NCBI RefSeq assembly: GCF_033954835.1
Contig: NZ_CP121471.1
Location: 3,342,501 to 3,406,500, forward strand
Source of the DNA: Thiorhodovibrio frisius
Lineage (GTDB): Bacteria > Pseudomonadota > Gammaproteobacteria > Chromatiales > Chromatiaceae
DNA: 64,000 nucleotides
Direction of reading: 5' to 3'
The translations under genes were made by a program, and so were the position numbers. Below, in pieces: positions 35,288-44,947 of the stretch; the first letter of the stretch is position 1; every line of letters starts with the position of its first letter. The notes under the pieces are model-generated. The model made no database searches. It was given only the letters and a program-made list of their open reading frames with translations, and was not told the origin of the DNA.

Positions 35288-35543
35288 GGCGCTGCGGGTG
35301 CAGGTGCATCTGTCGCCGGCCTTGCATCCGGAGTTGTTTGGGGCCTTGGCCGGATTGCGCCCGCGTGGGCGGGCGGAGCGGTTGCGGCAGTTGGCGCTGA
35401 TGGGGTTGAGCGGCGGGCGGGCTGGAGCTGCCGGGGTTGCTGAGACGGCAAAGGCGATGCCCGAAGACCCGAGCCCGCCAGTGGCCGAGGCGCTGTCGCC
35501 TAACCGCGCGCGGTTGCTGCAAGGGCTGACGCTGTCGGACTAA
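35274..35543 (+). CDS. Small ParR/SrpR-like partner of ParM (tentative)
   Basis: An 89-residue protein with a helical, Arg-rich middle ('LFGALAGLRPRGRAERLRQLALMGL'), overlapping the ParM-like gene by 14 nt. The ribbon-helix-helix-like length and position suit a centromere-binding ParR-type adaptor, but no clear motif proves it. Confidence 0.6.
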   Translation: MADAEALRVQVHLSPALHPELFGALAGLRPRGRAERLRQLALMGLSGGRAGAAGVAETAKAMPEDPSPPVAEALSPNRARLLQGLTLSD

Positions 35544-35703
35544 GGCATCCAGAGGCCAGGCCAAGGTATCACCTGCAACCGTTCAATCCATGCCGGAAAT
35601 AGTTGTGTGTCATTTGATACGCAACGCGCTAGTCATGGCAGGAAAGGCGCCGCGGCTTCCCTATTGTTCGCAACGGATTTTTGATCATTCAGGAGGTTGT
35701 TCG

Positions 35704-36057
35704 ATGCACGCATACTCGCACCTTATCCCCGAGTCGCTGGTGGGCTCGATTCATCAGTTGAACCGGGCCTATCTGCATACCGCTCGGGATCTGCTTCGTT
35801 CGGGACAGGACAGGGTCGTGGAGGCCCTGTTCGGCTTGGATGGGACGCTGGCCCAGTGGCTGGTCGATGCCACGCCGGAGGCCATCGAGCGGTTGGCGAC
35901 GACGCCGGGCACGGTGTTTCAGCCGCGCTTGCCGGAGGCGACCGACAAGCTGCTGGCGGTTTGCACCCAGGCGCCGGAGCGGGATATCACGGCGCTGCAT
36001 CTGCTGCTGCGGAATCTGGGCGAGGCGGCTCAGATCGATCAGGGAGAGTCGCAATGA
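35704..36057 (+). CDS. setD: FlhD-like transcriptional activator (SetD-like)
   Basis: A 117-residue protein. 'SIHQLNRAYLHTARDLLRSGQDRVVEALFGLDGTLAQWLVDATPEAIERLA' follows the FlhD pattern of a dimerising helical protein. FlhD/FlhC-like pairs (SetD/SetC) switch on transfer genes in SXT-family elements; in the host they control flagella. AGGAGG lies before ATG 35704. It overlaps the FlhC-like gene by four bases. Confidence 0.75.
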   Translation: MHAYSHLIPESLVGSIHQLNRAYLHTARDLLRSGQDRVVEALFGLDGTLAQWLVDATPEAIERLATTPGTVFQPRLPEATDKLLAVCTQAPERDITALHLLLRNLGEAAQIDQGESQ

Positions 36058-36662
36058 TCCTGGAACGTCACGCCCGCATGCGCCTGGCCATGGAGTTGAT
36101 TGCCCGACGCGCAAGGGTTTCCATTGTTCATCACGAAGCCGGCGTCCCGCGCGATACCCTGCGGGCCTTGTATCGGGAGCTGCATGGGGTGTCGGCGCCC
36201 TCGGGTCAGTTGCCCACGATCGGCGGGACAACCATCAATTCCCGGCGGCGGCAGTTGCAGGCGTCCTTGTTCGCGGTGACCTATCTGCGTTGTCGTGGCC
36301 AGGCGGCAGCGGAGCAGGCTTCAGGGATCAGTGAGCCAAGCATTTACACCATCATCGCGGCTCATGATGTGTGCCGGACCCTGGCCGGTGCGGAGAACAG
36401 CCTGGACATCACCCGCTGCTGGGTGACGGCGCGCGATCTGCACATCGGCACGGCGAAGCTATTGGGCTGCCGCGCCTGTGAGGTGCATTTCCTGGTCGCC
36501 GAGCAGAGTCGGTTTGATCGCACTTGTCCAATTTGCTCGCTGTATCGGAATTTCAATGAGGCCCCGGCGGTGACGGGCGAAGCGGCCGGCAATGCCTTCG
36601 CGCAGTCCCTGCAGTTGCCGCCGGAGCCGATGTTTCAGCGATGGTCCGGGGGGCTGGCGTAG
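36054..36662 (+). CDS. setC: FlhC-like transcriptional activator (SetC-like)
   Basis: A 202-residue protein. The helical DNA-binding part ('LAMELIARRARVSIVHHEAGVPRDTLRALYRELHG') is followed by the FlhC zinc site CRAC, 15 residues, CPIC ('CRACEVHFLVAEQS' ... 'CPICSLYRNF'). With the FlhD-like partner it should form a heteromeric activator. Its targets are likely promoters of the mobI-traI-traD and traL/traF units (inference). Confidence 0.82.
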   Translation: MILERHARMRLAMELIARRARVSIVHHEAGVPRDTLRALYRELHGVSAPSGQLPTIGGTTINSRRRQLQASLFAVTYLRCRGQAAAEQASGISEPSIYTIIAAHDVCRTLAGAENSLDITRCWVTARDLHIGTAKLLGCRACEVHFLVAEQSRFDRTCPICSLYRNFNEAPAVTGEAAGNAFAQSLQLPPEPMFQRWSGGLA

Positions 36663-36719
36663 GTTTGGCGCCTTGTTCGGCGCATCGCCAAACCGGCCAG
36701 CAATTCCCGATGGTCAGAA

Positions 36720-37064
36720 TCACTGTGCCCTGAACTGGGCGTAGATCCGCTCCGGCGCCTTCTCGAAATACTTGAACAAGGCCGGACAGAGCCAGCCTTC
36801 CATGTCCAGTACCTCGCTGCGATACCAGTTGCCGTCGTATTCCTCTCGCTGCCATATCAACTCGAGCTGATAGCCCGGGAAAGGGGCTGCTGAGAAATAC
36901 AGATGGAAGCCAAGACGCGCATCGGGCAACTTGGCCACCATCTTGTCGATGATGTCATCGGCACCGGAGACGAAGGGCTCCTTGACCAAGCCGGCGTCAG
37001 GGTCGTCAAACACCCAGACGCCGCCGTCAAGGTAGGGGTGGATGACCATGATGGCATTCGGCAT
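36720..37064 (-). CDS. DUF6717-type protein
   Basis: A 114-residue protein with the family-like pattern 'IMVIHPYLDGGVWVFDDPDAGLVKEPFVSG ... GFHLYFSAAPFPGYQLELIW ... GNWYRSEVLDMEGWLCPALFKYFEKAP', split here for length. Function unknown. ATG 37064 has an AGAGAG site. It may be the last gene of the ADP-ribose operon upstream (108-nt gap) or a separate unit. Confidence 0.65.
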   Translation of the reverse strand: MPNAIMVIHPYLDGGVWVFDDPDAGLVKEPFVSGADDIIDKMVAKLPDARLGFHLYFSAAPFPGYQLELIWQREEYDGNWYRSEVLDMEGWLCPALFKYFEKAPERIYAQFRAQ

Positions 37065-37171
37065 TGCTATGTTCTCTCTGGCTTTGCCAACATTTGATGA
37101 CCCAAGTGATTCACGCATTTTCTTTTCCACGGGTCGATTTTCGATCAATAATCTTCTGGTCCCGACATCGC

Positions 37172-40100
37172 CTAGTAATCGCGATCACACTCTGAGCACA
37201 GACCGCTAGCACACAGTTCTGCCAATCGGACCTGAGCTTTAATATGACCTTTCGTAGCGGCTCGGCGATAGTACTCAGCGGCCTCTTCAAAGTCCTGACT
37301 TCCACCTTGGCCAGCCTCGTACATCCCCCCGAGCTTGAACTCAGCTTCTTGATGTCCACGCCAAGCTGCGCTATAGAACCTAGCGCGGGCTTGAAAGAGA
37401 TCCTGTTTTACACCTCGACCAGCCTCATACATGAGTCCCAATCGATACTTGGCTGCGGGAGATCCATGGTGTCCGTCAGACGCAGCTTTGCGATACCAAG
37501 CGAAGGCTTTAGCCAAATTCTGCGAAACCCCTCGACCGTCCTCGTACATTTTTCCTAAACAGAACTGATCATCACAATGCCCCTGTTCAGCACCTCTGCG
37601 GTACCAAGCAACGGCTTCCTGGAAGTCCTGCTTAACGCCGTAGCCATTCTCGTACATCTGACCAAGTTTATGTGGCGCGCTGCAATGTCCATCTCTAGCG
37701 GACTTTCGGTACCAACTCAATGCCTTGCTACAGTCAGGCTCAACGCCTTGACCACTTTCGTACAACTCTCCAATCCTAAATGCTGCATCCATGTGTCTTT
37801 GCTCTGCCGCCTTCTGGTACCAAAGGAGCGCTGTGTCAATATCACGCTCCACACCGATGCCGGTCTCACACATTTCCGCCAGTTTGAATTGCGCATCGGG
37901 GCTCCCTTGTCGAGCTGCTTCTCGATACCAGGCAATGGCTGCCGCCACAACCTGATCTGCCGTTTCCCCACTCTCATACATTTCAACGAGCTTTAATCCC
38001 GCCTTTGAGTGTCGCTGGTCCGCAGCCTTACAAAACCAATAGACAGCTACATCAAGATCGTACTCGACGATTTCTTCAGACAAGTAAATCTCGCCGAGTG
38101 TGAACTGCGCCTCTGCATTTCCACGTTCGGCCGCCGCGCGGCAAGACACGATATGCTGCATCCGACTCCTTCCAGGTTTTGCTTTCTCAAAGCCTTGCTC
38201 ATCAGCCCTGATGTACCATTCAGAAGCTTCAGTAAAGTTTTGCTTTACCCCTTTGCCGCTCTCAAGCATTTCAGCTAAACGGCATTGGGCTTCCGCGTGC
38301 CCCTGTTCGGCAGCCTTTCTGTACCAATTAACCGCTTGAGAATCATCCCACTGCATTTCTCGCCCGTCATTAAAAATTAGGCTTCTGAGCACGTCTATAT
38401 CGTCCCCTTCTGCCAATAGCCCCTCATGCTCTCCCTTCCTACTGCGACACTCTGCCTCCAAAGTACCTTCTAAATCATAATTTTCGGCCAACCGATACTG
38501 CGCTTCGGAATGGCCCTGTTTAGCGGCTTTCCTGAGCCAGCTATAGGCTTCACTGTCGGCGAGCAAGTCAAATAATTGAAATTGTGCCTCTGCATCTCCC
38601 TGTTCAGCCGCCTTCCTAAACCAGTCGGCGGCGCACGCTTCGTTCGCCGCTGCGCCTTGGCCCGTTAAGTAAAAATGGCCCAGTTTGCACTGTGCATCCG
38701 CTTGTCCTTTCTCCGCAGCGTCGCGATACTGGCCAAATAAATCTAATTCTTTGTCTACCGGATTTCGAACCGGTGCGTTATCCAAAACCTTGCAGATGAG
38801 GCTCTCGGGCCAACCCAACAGCAGGCGGGCCAGATGCTTGTCCATGAGTTCCCAGTTCCAGCGATCTGCGAAGCACTCAAGTAGCCTCTCACTCCAAGGC
38901 AAATTTGGATTATCTGAAAGTATGTCCCAGTTCCAATACTCTTTAAACCGCCCAAGAAGTATCTCGCTCCAGGGCAGAGTCGCATTCCCGCTTAAGATAT
39001 CCCAATCCCACCGGTCCGAATAACTAGCCAGAAGCGCTTCGCTCCAAGTCAATCCAGGATTCCCACTAAGTTCCTTCCAGTTCCAACGGTCTGCGTAGGG
39101 CTCAAGGACCTCATCGCTCCAGGGAACTGCAGAATTGCCGCTAAGTGCTAGCCAACTCCACCGATCCTGATAGCAATCAAGCAGCTTCCTGCTCCATGTG
39201 AGGCCACGATTGCTGCTGAGCGCGCTCCAGTTCCAACGATTAGCATAACCTTCAAGTAATCCTTTATTCCAGGGAAGTGAATGATTTCCGCCGAGAGCGT
39301 TCCAGTCCCAACGATCCGCATAACGCTCAAGTAATCCTTCGCTCCAGGGCAGTCTTAAATTTCCGCTCAGTGCACTCCAGTTCCAATGATCGGCATAGCG
39401 CTCAAGTAATCCGTCATTCCAGGGAAGTGAATGATTCCCGCTGAGAGCGCTCCAGTCCCAACGATCCGCATATCGCTCAAGTAATCCTTCGCTCCAGGGC
39501 AACTTGCCTTCTTTGCTAAGATCGCTCCAATTCCAACGGTCTGCAAAGCGCTCAATCAACCCTTCCTGCCATGGCAAGGGATTCCTGGACGTGATTTCAT
39601 CCCAATCCCACTGATCCGCGTAGCGTTCAAGCAGAGCTTCGCTCCAGGGTATGGACGGATTTTCAAATAGATACTCCTCAAAAAGCCAATACCTCGAATA
39701 GCGATCAATCAATGCTTCGTCCCACGGCAAAGCGGGGTTTTGGCTCAGTGCATGCCAGCCATATCCGTCTCCGTAACCACTAAACCCCCAATGAGCGCAA
39801 AAGCGATCAAGAAGCGGTACTGTCCAAGGTAAGCCAGTATTTCCGCTAAGTGCGCACCAATCTAATTGTCCATTGCTCATTTGCTCCAATCGGTCCAGCA
39901 GACTCGTGCTCCACGGCAACGCGGTATTTCCGGAAATAGCATCCCAGTCCCACTTGTCCGCATATTGCTCTAGCAACTCCTCGCTCCAAGGCAAGGCGGT
40001 GTTGGCACTGAGCATGCGCCAATCCCAACGATCAGCGTAGCGTTCAATAAATTCTTCGCTCCACGGGAGCCTCGTATTCTGGCTGAGTTCCGACCAGTCC

Positions 40101-41233
40101 CATCGCATGGCGAAGCGCGCTATCAACGCCTCAGTCAAGTTCAAAGAACTGTTTTCGTTAATTCCAGCGTGCGGCCCCGACTTTAACTGAACTTTGTCCA
40201 ACTGCAATCGGTCTAGGTAACGGTCGAGTTGAGCTTCAGTTAACGGATAAAAAGTCGACACGACGCGCACAAACGCCACAGTCGCATCCGGGACGTTCTG
40301 AAAAAGCTCTGCATGGCACCCAAAGTTGCCGTGGCCGACTGCTTGGCTTGCGGGCAGAACTTGCGGCCCAAACACGTTTCGAAACGGCCCCAGGAACCTT
40401 CGCTCAGTTGACCAATCCGCAATTGCAAAGACAATCTGCCCGAATGCCCCTGGGTGCGTTTCGATCGCGGTGCGGAAATCTTGGGCTGTGCGCGCTGGAT
40501 CATGGCGAAAGGCGCCACAACCCCAGGCACCGAGCACTAATGCAGTGTACTCATAGGCCCGGGCGATCGCCAGCACGCGCTGGATGCGCTGCGCCAGGAG
40601 GTCTCCCGCACGCGGCTGGCCGACCTTGGGTGCGTAAGGCGCCGCGCAGGTCAGCACACTCAAAGGCCAGGGCGTGTCGAGCGCTTGGCCCGCGTCGTCG
40701 CGAAAGACCGGGACATCCGGCGATAGAATTGCCCAATCGGTGGAGTCCGGCTGTGGCCGCGCGGCATGGATGGGATACATCGGATCACCGTCCAAGGTTG
40801 CGTAGAGCGCGCTCGAGCGGCACAAGACCTCCTCTTGCGCTCGTGCACCAGACAGAAACCCACCGCCGGGATTGACGCCGTTGGCAAAATTCAGTGCCAG
40901 CACCCGTCCACCCTCCTCCACCAGCCGCCGCGAAGCCTCCAGCGTGGTCTCGTTGACGACTTCAATCCGGGTCTGCCGGAATGGGCTGGGCGCGGGCGAT
41001 GGCAAGCTGGCCTCGGGCGGGATACTGCGCCTGAGGGCGCAGGCTTGCACCACGGCGTCGCGCCAGTTGACCGGTTGGCCCGAAGCGTTGGGATAGACGC
41101 CGGTCCTCATTGCCGTCACGGCGCTGCGGCCCAGTTCCGCCGCCCGCTCGCGCGAGACATTCAACAGTTGTTGGCAATGAGCCGCGCGTTCGGGTGAATC
41201 CTGGCAGGGCAAAAAGATGGGTGCATCCATCAT
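37172..41233 (-). CDS. PARG-like macrodomain + 25-residue repeats + Sel1 repeats
   Basis: A 1353-residue protein in three parts. Residues 1-280: TIGR02452-type poly(ADP-ribose) glycohydrolase with the complete signature GGG-x7-QEE ('PGGGFLSGARAQEEVLC'). Residues about 365-795: 16-17 tandem 25-residue units of the form 'LPWSEGLLERYADRWDWSAL'. Residues about 830-1350: Sel1/TPR-like repeats ('A.WYRKAAEQGHAEAQ..L'). The first part would remove ADP-ribose; the repeats look like protein-binding scaffolds. The gene lies 33 nt downstream of the ARPP-vWA-PARG gene with a GGAGA site. No signal peptide, so probably cytoplasmic. Confidence 0.82.
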   Translation of the reverse strand: MMDAPIFLPCQDSPERAAHCQQLLNVSRERAAELGRSAVTAMRTGVYPNASGQPVNWRDAVVQACALRRSIPPEASLPSPAPSPFRQTRIEVVNETTLEASRRLVEEGGRVLALNFANGVNPGGGFLSGARAQEEVLCRSSALYATLDGDPMYPIHAARPQPDSTDWAILSPDVPVFRDDAGQALDTPWPLSVLTCAAPYAPKVGQPRAGDLLAQRIQRVLAIARAYEYTALVLGAWGCGAFRHDPARTAQDFRTAIETHPGAFGQIVFAIADWSTERRFLGPFRNVFGPQVLPASQAVGHGNFGCHAELFQNVPDATVAFVRVVSTFYPLTEAQLDRYLDRLQLDKVQLKSGPHAGINENSSLNLTEALIARFAMRWDWSELSQNTRLPWSEEFIERYADRWDWRMLSANTALPWSEELLEQYADKWDWDAISGNTALPWSTSLLDRLEQMSNGQLDWCALSGNTGLPWTVPLLDRFCAHWGFSGYGDGYGWHALSQNPALPWDEALIDRYSRYWLFEEYLFENPSIPWSEALLERYADQWDWDEITSRNPLPWQEGLIERFADRWNWSDLSKEGKLPWSEGLLERYADRWDWSALSGNHSLPWNDGLLERYADHWNWSALSGNLRLPWSEGLLERYADRWDWNALGGNHSLPWNKGLLEGYANRWNWSALSSNRGLTWSRKLLDCYQDRWSWLALSGNSAVPWSDEVLEPYADRWNWKELSGNPGLTWSEALLASYSDRWDWDILSGNATLPWSEILLGRFKEYWNWDILSDNPNLPWSERLLECFADRWNWELMDKHLARLLLGWPESLICKVLDNAPVRNPVDKELDLFGQYRDAAEKGQADAQCKLGHFYLTGQGAAANEACAADWFRKAAEQGDAEAQFQLFDLLADSEAYSWLRKAAKQGHSEAQYRLAENYDLEGTLEAECRSRKGEHEGLLAEGDDIDVLRSLIFNDGREMQWDDSQAVNWYRKAAEQGHAEAQCRLAEMLESGKGVKQNFTEASEWYIRADEQGFEKAKPGRSRMQHIVSCRAAAERGNAEAQFTLGEIYLSEEIVEYDLDVAVYWFCKAADQRHSKAGLKLVEMYESGETADQVVAAAIAWYREAARQGSPDAQFKLAEMCETGIGVERDIDTALLWYQKAAEQRHMDAAFRIGELYESGQGVEPDCSKALSWYRKSARDGHCSAPHKLGQMYENGYGVKQDFQEAVAWYRRGAEQGHCDDQFCLGKMYEDGRGVSQNLAKAFAWYRKAASDGHHGSPAAKYRLGLMYEAGRGVKQDLFQARARFYSAAWRGHQEAEFKLGGMYEAGQGGSQDFEEAAEYYRRAATKGHIKAQVRLAELCASGLCSECDRDY
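38850..40110 (-). repeat. Coding array of 16-17 75-bp repeats
   Basis: In-frame tandem units of about 75 bp inside the gene at 37172-41233, encoding LPWSEGLLERYADRWDW-type 25-residue repeats. Units near the middle are nearly identical, and two near 39700-39850 carry insertions. Recent unit duplication is likely. Confidence 0.85.
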
Positions 41234-41266
41234 GGTCTCCGTGTTTCAGAGGCTGGTCGGCAACCT

Positions 41267-44200
41267 TTACGGCTGCGCCTTGAACTCGGCAGCGAAGGGC
41301 GCCAGAAAACGTCGCTCTGGCGACCAGTCGGTGACAGCAAAAACAATCTCGTCAAAAGCGCCGACCTGTTCGCGCAGCGCGGCATGGAAGGCGGCGGCGA
41401 CAGGAACGGGATCATTGCCGAAGGTTCCGCAGCCCCAGGCCCCGAGGACCAGGGTCTCATACCCATGGGCCCGGGCAATCGCCAGGATACGCCGGATGCG
41501 GGATTGCATGAGTTGGATGGACATGTCTTGACCAATGGTCGGCGCATAAGGCGCGGCGCAGGTCAGAATGCTGAGCGGCCATGGTCGTTCCCGCGGACGC
41601 CCCGCGTCGTCACGGAAGACGGGCACATCCGGCGATAGGATCGCCCAGTCGGTTGAGTCGGGCTGCGGCCGCTCAGCGTGGGCGGCATACATCGGATCGC
41701 CCTCCAGCGTCGCGATCAGGGCACTGGAGCGGCAGAGCACGCTCTCCTGGGCGCGATTGCCTTGCAGAAATCCACCCCCGGGCTGGATGCCATTGGCAAA
41801 GTTGAGCGCTAATACCCGCGCACCTGTCATGCTCAGGCGCCAGGCGGCGTCGAGCGTCATGGCGTTGATCACCCGCACCCGCGTGGTGGCGAAGGCCGGT
41901 GGCGGCGCCTCTGGCAGTGCGGCATCGGGTGGCAGACTTTGCTTTGCCGCCTTGGCTGCGGCGATAGCAGCACTCCAATCCACCGATTGACCGGCTGCGT
42001 CGCTGTAATGGCCGGCGTCGATGGCCGCCTGCGCGGATTCACCCAGCTTCTTCGTTTCGGCGCGCGGCGTATCGCGCAACGCTTTGCCCTGCGCGGCACG
42101 CTCATCGCTGTCGAGGGTTGGCAGGTAGTGCAGGCGTGGTTTCGTGTTGATTCGCATACGCGCCCCATCCTGCCTTCGTCCTCGCAGTAACGATCCCGAA
42201 CGACTGATCTGCTCCTTGATCTCCCGCGCCGGCAACGCCTTGCGGTAGCGTTCAGTCTCGGCTTCGAGTGCGGCGGCGAGGGCCATGTTTTGCGGGTTCT
42301 CACCCGCTTCTTTTCGAATTTGCTTGGCGACATCCATCAGGTGCGCGCATGCCTGATCGAGTTGTCCATCGCGGTTTGAGCGCGCGACATCAATACGGGC
42401 TTGATGGGCCAGGTGTTGGGCAAAGCGATGTTCAACCTCAGATTCATGCGCTTGGTTGTGGCGTGTGGCGCTATCGACCCAGGTCCAGTGGATGTGTTCC
42501 TCGACCAGATGGTGATCGCCATCGCGCAAGACCATCCGCAGTGGGCAGTCGGTATTCTTGGGGCCTCCTGGGAAACGCAGGCGCAGCAGCAGATCGCGTG
42601 TTTCGCCCTTCATCAGGTCGCCCAACTCCAGGCTCAGCGCATGCGCGGAGGCTGTTGCCGACCAGGGACCCAGCGGCTCAACCTTCAGATCGCCCTCCCA
42701 GGACAGGTCCAGTCGCGCGTGGTCGCTGACGAGGTTGCCCAGTTCTTCGACATGGCGGTTAATGGTCACAGGGATGGTTTCGGCGTCGGCGATATCCTGA
42801 AAATACCCGCCACCGGCATCGGCCAACTGCGCTAATAAGCCCTCAAGGTAGGTATCGCCGAGGCCGAAGGTGCTGGTTACAACCCCAAGATTCCGCAGAG
42901 CGCGCGCATGCTCGGCCAGCGTGGCAGGTGCGGTGATGCCGACATCGGGCTGACCGGCGCTCAGCACCAGGCAGTGCCGTCGCCGCGCCTTGTCGCTCTC
43001 GGCACCTACCAGGCCGCAGCCGGTGAGCCAGCCTTCCCCGAGATTCGCACCGCCGCCGGGATGATGATTCTGCAGGGCGATCTCAACGGCTTGGCGCGTC
43101 TCCTCGCTGATGGGCGTCAACGGCAGAAGGATCTCGGCGACGTCATTGAAGATCACCAATGCGATGCGGTCATCTGGCCCCAAGCGCTCCAGCACATCCC
43201 GCACGGCGTGTTGCGCCTCGGTCCAATGGGCGGCGCTCAAGGAGTGGGAGGCATCGAGCACCAAGGCCAGATCCAGCGGGGTGGTCGTCTCATTAATGGT
43301 TGGCACCTGAAGACGCACCTGCAGGACCCGCTTGCTGTGGCCCTGTCGGCGGATTAAGGCGCGATCAGTTGCCAGCGCCAGGCTGAAGGTATCAATCTCA
43401 GCAGGGTTTAGCGCCTCCTCGCTGTCCTCAGCTGCGCTGATCCGGAAGGCACAGAGATGGATCACCCGGTCATCCTTTACCAGGGCGCCGCCCGTCAGAT
43501 GCGAATCGTCGAAGCGCCAATCCTCGCCCTCCCCCACCGCGGGAAACCGCTCGAACTCTGCACCGGCGATGACATCGAGCCAAGCTTTGATGTCCGCTGC
43601 GGTTGGCGCCGATATCGGCTGCACTGTCTCGCCGTGCGCATCTAGGGCGTCGAGCGCATAGCTCTCAACTAAGGTGCTCAGAACCGCCGCCAGGGTAGTC
43701 GGACTATCGAACAGATCGAGCCCCAGGATGCGTCCGTTGAGGCTGAAGAGCGCGCCGCATTGACCCGTTTGTGGTGTAAAGGCGGACCGGAAGGCATCGA
43801 GAGACTGGCGATGGCTTTCGTAAAGCGCGGCTGCGGCATTGGTTCCTGAGTTCACGCCCATGCGTCTTGAGCGCGTTTCAATGTCGCGCCAGACTGCACT
43901 CTGGTTGCTCTCGCGCGAGCCGCGTTGGCGCAAGGACGTGTTCACATCGGCGCTCTTGCGCGCCCGTCCGGCGGCGAAATGCGCGCGTCTGGCTCCAGAA
44001 AACTCAGCACTGGTCGCGTGCCAGCGCCCGGCTTCGACGCAAGAGACCGGAATGATGGTCGTTTTCTGCGCCGGCGCCAGCACGGTGAGGTTGAGGATTC
44101 GGTTCTGCTTGGCACCCACCAACTCCTCACCATCGAGCAGCAGCACTGGTTGCGCACCTTCATTGATGATTTTCAACTCCGGGACGTGCCCCGACTCGGA

Positions 44201-44362
44201 CACCTCGGTGACACGGGCGCTGTGATCGCTCAGGGCTGCCTCGAGGAGGCGATAGCCCGGCTCCTCAGGCCCATCGGCCAAGAGCGGGTAGAGCGTCAGG
44301 TTCTTGTGCGAGGTCGGTTTCCCAACGACCACTTCAGACAAACACTTGGCGATGGCGGACAT
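41267..44362 (-). CDS. ARPP-1 + vWA + PARG-like domain protein
   Basis: A 1031-residue protein. Residues 1-270: ARPP-1 domain ('PVLLLDGEELVGAKQNRILNL', 'IPVSCVEAGRW'). Middle (about 340-520): von Willebrand A domain with MIDAS-type 'ALVLDASHSLS'. C-terminal part (about 770-1030): TIGR02452-type PARG domain with 'PGGGFLQGNRAQES'. There QES replaces the normal QEE, so the second, catalytic Glu is Ser, and this copy may bind rather than hydrolyse ADP-ribose (inference). AGGAG precedes ATG 44362. It lies between a MerR regulator and the active-looking PARG gene. Confidence 0.82.
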   Translation of the reverse strand: MSAIAKCLSEVVVGKPTSHKNLTLYPLLADGPEEPGYRLLEAALSDHSARVTEVSESGHVPELKIINEGAQPVLLLDGEELVGAKQNRILNLTVLAPAQKTTIIPVSCVEAGRWHATSAEFSGARRAHFAAGRARKSADVNTSLRQRGSRESNQSAVWRDIETRSRRMGVNSGTNAAAALYESHRQSLDAFRSAFTPQTGQCGALFSLNGRILGLDLFDSPTTLAAVLSTLVESYALDALDAHGETVQPISAPTAADIKAWLDVIAGAEFERFPAVGEGEDWRFDDSHLTGGALVKDDRVIHLCAFRISAAEDSEEALNPAEIDTFSLALATDRALIRRQGHSKRVLQVRLQVPTINETTTPLDLALVLDASHSLSAAHWTEAQHAVRDVLERLGPDDRIALVIFNDVAEILLPLTPISEETRQAVEIALQNHHPGGGANLGEGWLTGCGLVGAESDKARRRHCLVLSAGQPDVGITAPATLAEHARALRNLGVVTSTFGLGDTYLEGLLAQLADAGGGYFQDIADAETIPVTINRHVEELGNLVSDHARLDLSWEGDLKVEPLGPWSATASAHALSLELGDLMKGETRDLLLRLRFPGGPKNTDCPLRMVLRDGDHHLVEEHIHWTWVDSATRHNQAHESEVEHRFAQHLAHQARIDVARSNRDGQLDQACAHLMDVAKQIRKEAGENPQNMALAAALEAETERYRKALPAREIKEQISRSGSLLRGRRQDGARMRINTKPRLHYLPTLDSDERAAQGKALRDTPRAETKKLGESAQAAIDAGHYSDAAGQSVDWSAAIAAAKAAKQSLPPDAALPEAPPPAFATTRVRVINAMTLDAAWRLSMTGARVLALNFANGIQPGGGFLQGNRAQESVLCRSSALIATLEGDPMYAAHAERPQPDSTDWAILSPDVPVFRDDAGRPRERPWPLSILTCAAPYAPTIGQDMSIQLMQSRIRRILAIARAHGYETLVLGAWGCGTFGNDPVPVAAAFHAALREQVGAFDEIVFAVTDWSPERRFLAPFAAEFKAQP

Positions 44363-44422
44363 GGGCAGCTCCTGCTCCTGAGGGTTGATGGGCTCGCACG
44401 ATTGGGGACAGTCGGTCTCGGA

Positions 44423-44947
44423 TCAGTGCTTGGCACCGAAGATTAGCTGCGCCTGCTCCAGTAGTTTGTCGAGTCGACGCTGATCGGCGCGCGCCAGCGG
44501 TCGGCGCACATGCAGCTCGAGATCCGGGTGAAGCACGATGCGCTCCCAGGTGCTACGCGGCTGGTGGCGCGGACTGGTCGGCATGGTAGACGGGGCGGAA
44601 CTTGTTGGTGCGGCCCCAGACTCCGACCCACTCGCCAAGACCTGGCGCACATACTCGGAGGCCGTCGCCGGCGCGCGATCTTCGGTGCGCGTCGGTGCCG
44701 TCAGTGCGGCAGCGACAGCCGCGTCATCGAGCGCTTCCAATTGGGTGCGGATCGCCGCCAGCGGCAGATGCGCCTCCTGCAAGCGCCGGATCAGGCGCAA
44801 CCGGTCGCAATGCCCCGGGCCATAACTCGCCGCCGGACCGCGCCCTGAAGGGGGCGGCAGCAATCCTTCCGCCAAGTAGTAGCGGATGGTGCGCACGTTG
44901 ATGCCGGTGTCCCGACTGAGGGTGTTGATGTCGAGTCCGTCGTCCAT
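44423..44947 (-). CDS. MerR-family transcriptional regulator
   Basis: A 174-residue protein with an N-terminal MerR winged helix ('DINTLSRDTGINVRTIRYYLAEGLLPPP', 'RLRLIRRLQEAHLPLAAIR'). A Ser/Thr/Pro-rich linker and a short helical tail ('RADQRRLDKLLEQAQLIFG') follow; no Cys cluster for metals is seen. It starts the operon with the two PARG-domain genes (60-nt gap) and probably controls it. Confidence 0.85.
   Translation of the reverse strand: MDDGLDINTLSRDTGINVRTIRYYLAEGLLPPPSGRGPAASYGPGHCDRLRLIRRLQEAHLPLAAIRTQLEALDDAAVAAALTAPTRTEDRAPATASEYVRQVLASGSESGAAPTSSAPSTMPTSPRHQPRSTWERIVLHPDLELHVRRPLARADQRRLDKLLEQAQLIFGAKH

Noticed and set aside
38850-40110. CRISPR-like or non-coding minisatellite
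   Set aside because: The 75-bp units are in frame inside one long gene and encode conserved 25-residue repeats.
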